NCBI RefSeq assembly: GCF_006124995.1
Contig: NZ_QEWN01000013.1
Location: 1 to 52,742, forward strand
Length of the DNA stretch: 52,742 nt
Origin: Vibrio sp. Hep-1b-8
GTDB taxonomy: Bacteria > Pseudomonadota > Gammaproteobacteria > Enterobacterales > Vibrionaceae
Reading direction: 5' to 3'
Made by a program: the position numbers and the translations under genes. Below the pieces are notes generated by a model that ran no database searches, was not told the origin of the DNA, and saw nothing but the letters and a program-made list of their open reading frames with translations. Below, piece after piece: positions 47,818 through 52,742 of this stretch; the first letter of the stretch is position 1, and every line of letters starts with the position of its first letter.

Positions 47818-47862
47818 AAAAATGCACATCGTATCTTGTGCAAGACACTCTGTGCATTTTAT
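47818..47862 (-). terminator. Hairpin with competing stems between secB and gpsA
   Basis: TGCACA (47823-47828) can pair with TGTGCA at 47837-47842 or, with a longer stem, at 47851-47856. On the minus strand a run of six T follows. It is probably a partial terminator, and the alternative pairings are unusual. Confidence 0.6.
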
Positions 47863-47895
47863 ACCATACCTCTGACTGATCAGAGGTCTCACTGA

Positions 47896-48363
47896 TTATG
47901 CTTCAGCTTGGCCTTCTTGCTGAGCTTGCTGCTGTAGGTAGTTCATAAACAGAGCGTCAAAGTTAACTGGTGCTAAGTTTAGTTGAGGGAACGTACCTTT
48001 AACGACTAAGCTTGAGATCGTCTCACGCGCGTATGGGAATAGGATGTTCGGGCAGAATGCACCTAAACAATGTGCTAGCTGGCCTGCTTCCATTTTCTCA
48101 GCAGTGAAAATACCACCTTGCTGAACTTCACATAGGAACGCTGTTTCTTCTGCGTTCTTCACTGTCACTGTTAGACGAAGAACCACTTCATAAACACCTT
48201 CACCAAGTTCACGGCTTTGAGTATCTAGATCCAGTTTAACATCTGGGTTCCAGTCTTTTTGGAACATGCTAGGTGAGTTTGGAGCTTCAAAAGAAACATC
48301 TTTAAGGAAGATGCGTTGGATTGCGAAGTTTTGCGCTTCTTGTTGTGGTGCTGCTTCAGCCAT
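47896..48363 (-). CDS. secB: Protein-export chaperone SecB
   Basis: SecB holds preproteins unfolded and delivers them to SecA. The 155-aa protein equals E. coli SecB in length and shows [28 protein letters not shown] and [14 protein letters not shown]. It also has [43 protein letters not shown]. The C-terminal tail is Gln-rich. It lies between yibN and gpsA; the grxC gene found here in E. coli is absent. Confidence 0.97.
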   Translation of the reverse strand: MAEAAPQQEAQNFAIQRIFLKDVSFEAPNSPSMFQKDWNPDVKLDLDTQSRELGEGVYEVVLRLTVTVKNAEETAFLCEVQQGGIFTAEKMEAGQLAHCLGAFCPNILFPYARETISSLVVKGTFPQLNLAPVNFDALFMNYLQQQAQQEGQAEA

Positions 48364-48476
48364 TTTAAAAATCCTTTAATCCTGCAATAAAATATCTGCT
48401 TGGAGATTAACCGAGAGAGTTGGGAATGACTAGGTTTCCAATGATTTTCGTGGAACTGTTCACATCTCTCTAAGAC

Positions 48477-48502
48477 AAACGCTGATTTTTCAATCAGCGT
48501 TT
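48477..48502 (-). terminator. Hairpin after yibN
   Basis: A perfect 11-bp stem, AAACGCTGATT / AATCAGCGTTT, with a TTTC loop. The U tract on the minus strand is short (TTT). Confidence 0.6.
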
Positions 48503-48521
48503 AAGGTATTAGCGAGTTAAT

Positions 48522-48956
48522 CTACTTTTTACCTTTAACCAAAGGCATGTTGGCTTCACTCCAAGCAATCAAACCATTTTTAAGCAGGTTGACGTTTTCA
48601 AAGCCTGCTTTGGCAAGAAGATTAGCACTCTCTTGAGCCGTTTGACCTGTCTTGCATACTACAATGATTGGGGCTGATTTGTGGTTTTCAAGACTACCCA
48701 AGTTGCCAGCCTTGATATCAGACGGCAAAATGTGAACTGCATCTGTAATATGCCCTTTGCGGTACTCATCTTTACTACGAATATCAACAACTACACCATT
48801 TTCACGGTTCATAAGTTGTGTCGTTTGTGCAGCTGTAATCTCTTTGTAAGCGGCAGTAGATGATTTAACAATGTTCATGATAAGGGCGACTAATAGACCC
48901 ACCCATACCAAAGATAGAATCATGTTCTCTTGAAAAAATGCGATGTACTCTTGCAT
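48522..48956 (-). CDS. yibN: Membrane-anchored rhodanese-like protein YibN
   Basis: A 144-aa protein with one N-terminal membrane segment (MILSLVWVGLLVALIMNIV) and a cytosolic rhodanese domain (VVDIRSKDEYRKGHITDAVHI). The active-site loop is VVCKTGQTAQESA with the catalytic Cys. It matches YibN upstream of secB in E. coli. The start has AGGA upstream. The physiological sulfur or membrane role is not settled. Confidence 0.92.
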   Translation of the reverse strand: MQEYIAFFQENMILSLVWVGLLVALIMNIVKSSTAAYKEITAAQTTQLMNRENGVVVDIRSKDEYRKGHITDAVHILPSDIKAGNLGSLENHKSAPIIVVCKTGQTAQESANLLAKAGFENVNLLKNGLIAWSEANMPLVKGKK

Positions 48957-49102
48957 GTCCTGTGCTCTTTGATGATAGAACCGCCCACATTTCCAACAAT
49001 GTGTGACTGCCCTAGGCTAAAAATTCAGATTGGAAGTATAGCGAGGTTAAGATGCCTAAGCGAGCCAATTACACTCAGAATAAGAATCTGTTGCACTTTT
49101 CG

Positions 49103-50074
49103 CTACGCAATTGGAAACGGAAATGCCGTCACCTGATCAATGTGATCACAGCCGAACGCAAGCATAATTAAGCGATCAATGCCTAAGGCGACTCCAGCAC
49201 ATTCTGGCAGCCCCGATTTCAGAGCGGCAATAAGGTGGTAGTCGATCGGCTGTGGGTTGAGCCCCATCTCTATTCGCTTAGCATTGTCTGATTCGAAGCG
49301 TTTTAGTTGTTCACTCGGATTGTCGAGCTCATGGAAGCCATTCGCCAGTTCGATACCTTTAAAGTAAACCTCGAAACGATCCGCCACTCTTGGATCTTCC
49401 GCATTGATTTTTGCCAATGCCGCTTGTGACGCTGGAAAATCGTAAACAAAAGCAGGGACATTTTGGCCAATCTTAGCTTCCACACCCACACTGAACAGCA
49501 GTTGGAGAAGCGTATCCCTATCCTGTTCTGGTTCAGCGATATCCCTTAAACCCAACTTGGCTGCAACCTCCTTCAGCTCACCCATCGTACTTTCTAAAGG
49601 GCACACTCCAAGTACATTGATGAAGGCTTGCTGGTAGGTCATGCGCTCAGCTTGGCCACATTTGAGAACAAGTTGTAGCAAATCGTCCATCTCATCCATC
49701 AATTTATGGTGGTCAAAACCCACGCGATACCACTCCAGCATAGTAAACTCCGGATTATGGTAACGACCGTTTTCTTCATTGCGAAAAGCTTTATTAATCT
49801 GATAGATACAGCCACTACCCGCTGCCAGTAGGCGTTTCATGTGAAATTCTGGACTAGTCATAAAATAGAGTTTGCTACCATCGGCATAACCAGGGCCGAC
49901 AAACTCTGTTTGAAAAGTATGCAGATGAATATCGGTGACGGTGGCATGACTCATCGCGGGTGTATCGACTTCCAATACATCTCGGGCACGAAAGAATTGA
50001 CGAATCTGACTCACTAGATCAGCACGTTGACGAAGCTGTTCAATTGAAGCAGTTGGCTGCCAGTCGTGGTTCAT
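49103..50074 (-). CDS. epmA: EF-P lysine ligase EpmA
   Basis: EpmA (PoxA/GenX/YjeA) is a LysRS paralog that attaches beta-lysine to Lys34 of EF-P. The 323-aa protein is a class II synthetase catalytic core without the anticodon-binding domain. It has [65 protein letters not shown], and motif 3 [15 protein letters not shown]. It works with EpmB (8160) on EF-P (7561). It is divergent from frdA, the same neighbourhood as in E. coli. Confidence 0.96.
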   Translation of the reverse strand: MNHDWQPTASIEQLRQRADLVSQIRQFFRARDVLEVDTPAMSHATVTDIHLHTFQTEFVGPGYADGSKLYFMTSPEFHMKRLLAAGSGCIYQINKAFRNEENGRYHNPEFTMLEWYRVGFDHHKLMDEMDDLLQLVLKCGQAERMTYQQAFINVLGVCPLESTMGELKEVAAKLGLRDIAEPEQDRDTLLQLLFSVGVEAKIGQNVPAFVYDFPASQAALAKINAEDPRVADRFEVYFKGIELANGFHELDNPSEQLKRFESDNAKRIEMGLNPQPIDYHLIAALKSGLPECAGVALGIDRLIMLAFGCDHIDQVTAFPFPIA

Positions 50075-50496
50075 TGGAAAACTCTCTTTGGGTTAATCTG
50101 GCGAGAAAGTATCAAGTTTATCCGACTTTTCCTAGCAATAAACGTCGACATTTGTACTCTGCACAACACACCACTCTGTCTATTTTTGAAGCAAGTATTT
50201 ATCGTATTACAGTGCAGAAAACATTCGCCACCAGCCTGTTATCAATCAAACAAATGTTACGCAACAGTCATTTAACAAAACACGGTGCGATCTAAGAAGA
50301 GCAAACCTTCTTTGCCGTGATTGCAATCACATAACCTATAAATTTTATGCTCTTATATGCACTACCAGAGCAAAAACCCAAATACATCAATTTTTCTGCC
50401 ATGTAGCTCTTCTACACTAGCCCTACCACTTTTGGGGCATTCCCCAATTAATTATAACAAGCGGACTATTCCGCATTTTCACACTGGAGGATAACT
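50075..50496. other. epmA-frdA intergenic region
   Basis: This 422-bp gene-free stretch is AT-rich in its left half, where I see no motif I can defend. Its right half holds a near-perfect CRP site (50316-50331) and a possible frdA promoter. The frdA ribosome binding site GGAGGATAAC ends just before the GTG. Confidence 0.6.
50316..50331. promoter_or_regulatory. CRP-type site upstream of frdA
   Basis: CGTGA-TTGCAA-TCACA matches the CRP consensus TGTGA-N6-TCACA in 9 of 10 bases, and FNR in 8 of 10. A -10-like TATATG at 50354-50359 puts the centre near -41.5, a class II activator position. Confidence 0.7.
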
Positions 50497-52314
50497 GTGC
50501 AAATTATCACCACAGATATCGCAGTGATCGGCGCAGGCGGCGCTGGTCTTCGCACTGCTATAGCAGCAGCTGAAGCAAACCCTGACTTAGAAGTTGCACT
50601 GATTTCTAAAGTTTATCCAATGCGTTCCCATACGGTCGCTGCAGAAGGTGGCTCAGCCGCAGTTATCAAGGATGAAGATAGCCTAGACAACCATTTCAAC
50701 GATACCGTTGGTGGTGGTGACTGGCTTTGTGAACAGGATGTTGTTGAGTACTTCGTGAAGAACGCAACTCGCGAAATGATTCAAATGGAACAGTGGGGTT
50801 GCCCATGGAGCCGTAAAGAGAACGGTGAAGTTAACGTTCGTCGCTTTGGCGGTATGAAGGTTGAACGTACATGGTTTGCTGCCGATAAGACTGGTTTCCA
50901 TATGCTTCACACTTTGTTCCAAACCTCGATGAAGTACCAAAACATCAAACGTTTTGATGAATATTTTGTGGTAGACCTTCTTGTCGATGAAGGCGAGGTT
51001 CAGGGTCTTATCGCGATTCACATGTCAGAAGGTGAATTGGTTACGATCAAAGCCAAGTCGGTTGTTCTAGCTACTGGTGGTGCTGGCCGCGTTTACCACT
51101 GTAATACGAACGGCGGTATCGTTACGGGTGATGGTATGGCAATGGCTTACCGCCACGGCGTACCTCTACGTGATATGGAGTTCGTTCAATACCACCCAAC
51201 CGGTCTACCAGGTACAGGCATCCTAATGACGGAAGGCTGTCGTGGTGAAGGCGGTATTATCGTTAACAAGAACGGCTACCGTTACCTACAAGATTACGGT
51301 ATGGGACCTGAGACTCCAGTTGGTCAACCGAAGAACAAATACATGGAACTGGGTCCACGTGACAAAGTTTCTCAAGCTTTCTGGCATGAACAACAAAAAG
51401 GCAACACCATCAAGCACCCTCTGGGTGACGTGGTGCACCTAGACCTTCGCCACTTGGGTGAAGAGTACCTTCAAGAACGTCTGCCGTTCATCTGTGAACT
51501 GGCTAAAGCTTACGTAAACGTAGACCCAGCAAAAGAACCCATCCCAATTCGTCCAACCGTGCACTACACCATGGGTGGTATTGAGACTAACGGCGAATGT
51601 GAAACACGCATTAAAGGTCTGTTCGCAGTCGGTGAGTGTGCGTCTGTAGGTCTGCATGGTGCGAACCGTTTAGGTTCAAACTCACTGGCTGAGTTTGTGG
51701 TATTCGGTCGTGTAGCGGGTGAGCAAGCTGTGAAACGTGCGGCTGAATTCAAAGGCTGGAACGAAGAGTCCATCGCAGCTCAAGTTAAAGCGGTTGAAGA
51801 ACGTATTGCCGCTCTGATGAACCAAGAAGGTGATGAGAACTGGGCAACAATCCGTACTGAAATGGGTCACACCATGGAAGCGGGCTGTGGTATCTACCGC
51901 CAAGAAGATCTGATGCAAGCGACGATCGACAAAATCACTGAACTAAAAGAGCGTTACAAGCGCATCAGCATCAAAGATAAGGGCAAAGTGTTTAACACTG
52001 ACCTTCTATACGCTATCGAAGTGGGTTATGGCCTAGAAGTAGCAGAAGCTATGGTTCACTCAGCAATCTTACGTAAAGAGTCTCGCGGTGCCCACCAGCG
52101 TCTAGATGATGGTTGTACGGAGCGTGACGATGTGAACTTCCTCAAGCACTCTCTGGCCTTCTACAAAGAAGATGCAGCACCTGCAATCGACTACAGCACA
52201 GTGACAATCACTAAGTCACAGCCAAAAGCTCGTCTATACGGTGAAGCAGCAGAGAAAGCAGCGGCTGAAGAAGCAGCTAAAGCAGCAGAGAAGAATGCAG
52301 AGGAGCAAGCATAA
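50497..52314 (+). CDS. frdA: Fumarate reductase flavoprotein subunit
   Basis: FrdA reduces fumarate to succinate as the terminal step of anaerobic respiration with menaquinol. The 605-aa protein has the FAD motif [21 protein letters not shown] and the covalent-FAD His in [14 protein letters not shown]. It also has [33 protein letters not shown] and [12 protein letters not shown]. It starts with GTG at 50497 behind GGAGGATAAC, which matches the E. coli N-terminal MQ. The C-terminus is an Ala/Glu/Lys tail. Its TAA overlaps the frdB ATG by one base. MenA and the DcuB-like carrier in this window serve the same process. Confidence 0.97.
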   Translation: MQIITTDIAVIGAGGAGLRTAIAAAEANPDLEVALISKVYPMRSHTVAAEGGSAAVIKDEDSLDNHFNDTVGGGDWLCEQDVVEYFVKNATREMIQMEQWGCPWSRKENGEVNVRRFGGMKVERTWFAADKTGFHMLHTLFQTSMKYQNIKRFDEYFVVDLLVDEGEVQGLIAIHMSEGELVTIKAKSVVLATGGAGRVYHCNTNGGIVTGDGMAMAYRHGVPLRDMEFVQYHPTGLPGTGILMTEGCRGEGGIIVNKNGYRYLQDYGMGPETPVGQPKNKYMELGPRDKVSQAFWHEQQKGNTIKHPLGDVVHLDLRHLGEEYLQERLPFICELAKAYVNVDPAKEPIPIRPTVHYTMGGIETNGECETRIKGLFAVGECASVGLHGANRLGSNSLAEFVVFGRVAGEQAVKRAAEFKGWNEESIAAQVKAVEERIAALMNQEGDENWATIRTEMGHTMEAGCGIYRQEDLMQATIDKITELKERYKRISIKDKGKVFNTDLLYAIEVGYGLEVAEAMVHSAILRKESRGAHQRLDDGCTERDDVNFLKHSLAFYKEDAAPAIDYSTVTITKSQPKARLYGEAAEKAAAEEAAKAAEKNAEEQA

Positions 52315-52742
52315 TGTCAGGCAATCGCATCCAAAAAGTCGAGATTCTGCGCTATGACCCTGAGCATGACGCAGAGCCGCACTTTCAAACCTTTGAAGTA
52401 CCGTTTGATGAAACCATGTCTACGCTTGATGCGCTAGGCTACATCAAAGATAACCTAGACAAAGATCTGTCATACCGCTGGTCTTGTCGTATGGCTATCT
52501 GTGGTTCATGCGGCATCATGGTAAACGGTGTACCTAAGCTAGCGTGTAAGAGCTTCTTACGTGACTACCCGAACGGTGTGAAAATTGAACCACTAGCGAA
52601 CTTCCCGATTGAGAAAGATCTTATCGTTGATATGACGCCGTTCATTGAGCGCCTTGAAGCGATCAAACCATACATTATCGGTAACGACCGCAAGCCAGAA
52701 GATGGGACTAACATCCAAACTCCTGAACAGATGGCGAAGTAC
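52314..52742 (+). CDS. frdB: Fumarate reductase iron-sulfur subunit, 5' part
   Basis: The first 143 residues are visible, beginning [17 protein letters not shown]. The [2Fe-2S] ligands are in [16 protein letters not shown] followed by CKSF, and [16 protein letters not shown] leads toward the missing [4Fe-4S] and [3Fe-4S] domain. The start codon shares a base with the frdA stop (TAATG), indicating coupled translation. The gene runs off the window. Confidence 0.97.
   Translation, partial: MSGNRIQKVEILRYDPEHDAEPHFQTFEVPFDETMSTLDALGYIKDNLDKDLSYRWSCRMAICGSCGIMVNGVPKLACKSFLRDYPNGVKIEPLANFPIEKDLIVDMTPFIERLEAIKPYIIGNDRKPEDGTNIQTPEQMAKY

Noticed and set aside
50683..51021. 112-codon frame antisense to frdA
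   Set aside because: A shadow of the FrdA coding sequence, with no start signal or recognisable domain.

Overview
This window is core-chromosome DNA of a Vibrio or a close relative. The evidence is an almost full-length AphA quorum-sensing regulator, an ArgH fused to an acetyltransferase domain, a pilMNOPQ operon joined to aroKB-damX-dam-rpe-gph-trpS, an oxyR / Prx-Grx hybrid pair, and the thrU-tyrU-glyT-thrT-tufB tRNA-EF-Tu operon opposite coaA. I see no insertion sequence, prophage, integron or CRISPR array. The species cannot be named from this sequence alone.

Layout. 1-1300: the 5' part of tufB with its four tRNAs and a strong stringent-type promoter (minus strand). 1466-5880: coaA, a DUF805 membrane protein, a small isomerase, tpiA and a MATE exporter. 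5926-8127: rraA-menA and efp, with epmB divergent from efp. 9185-11747: an orphan type IV pilin-like protein, an MgtC-like protein and a DcuB-like transporter. 11821-17394: pfkA, fieF and cpxP facing cpxRA and trmL. 17638-22702: trpS, gph, rpe, dam and damX. 22781-28594: aroB, aroK and pilQPONM. 28731-35109: mrcA, oxyR, prx, a dihydrolipoyl-dehydrogenase-like flavoprotein and a small DUF protein. 35315-41887: argH(A), argG, argB and argC, with argE divergent. 42139-44772: ppc, broken by one in-frame amber codon. 45165-48956: aphA, cysE, gpsA, secB and yibN. 49103-52742: epmA facing frdA-frdB, with frdB cut by the window edge.

How genes work together. EF-P and two of its modifying enzymes (EpmA, EpmB) lie in one window. 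The CpxRA system faces its own periplasmic target cpxP across a perfect CpxR box. OxyR faces the peroxiredoxin-glutaredoxin gene across a near-consensus 37-bp OxyR site. All arginine biosynthesis genes from argE to argH(A) are together, with ArgR-like half sites 21 bp apart in front of argH. The aphA leader carries two stretches complementary to the conserved core of Qrr sRNAs.

The most unusual signals are: (1) the amber codon at codon 188 of an otherwise intact ppc; (2) a recurring intergenic element at three convergent gene ends (after coaA, trmL and aphA), made of a heptamer related to GCGAGAA at or beside the stop codon, a terminator with a shared GGTTG core, and then one to four mini-hairpins with mostly GNA loops and compensatory base changes; (3) a structured prx-lpd intercistronic region ahead of a flavoprotein with an extra C-terminal cysteine cluster.
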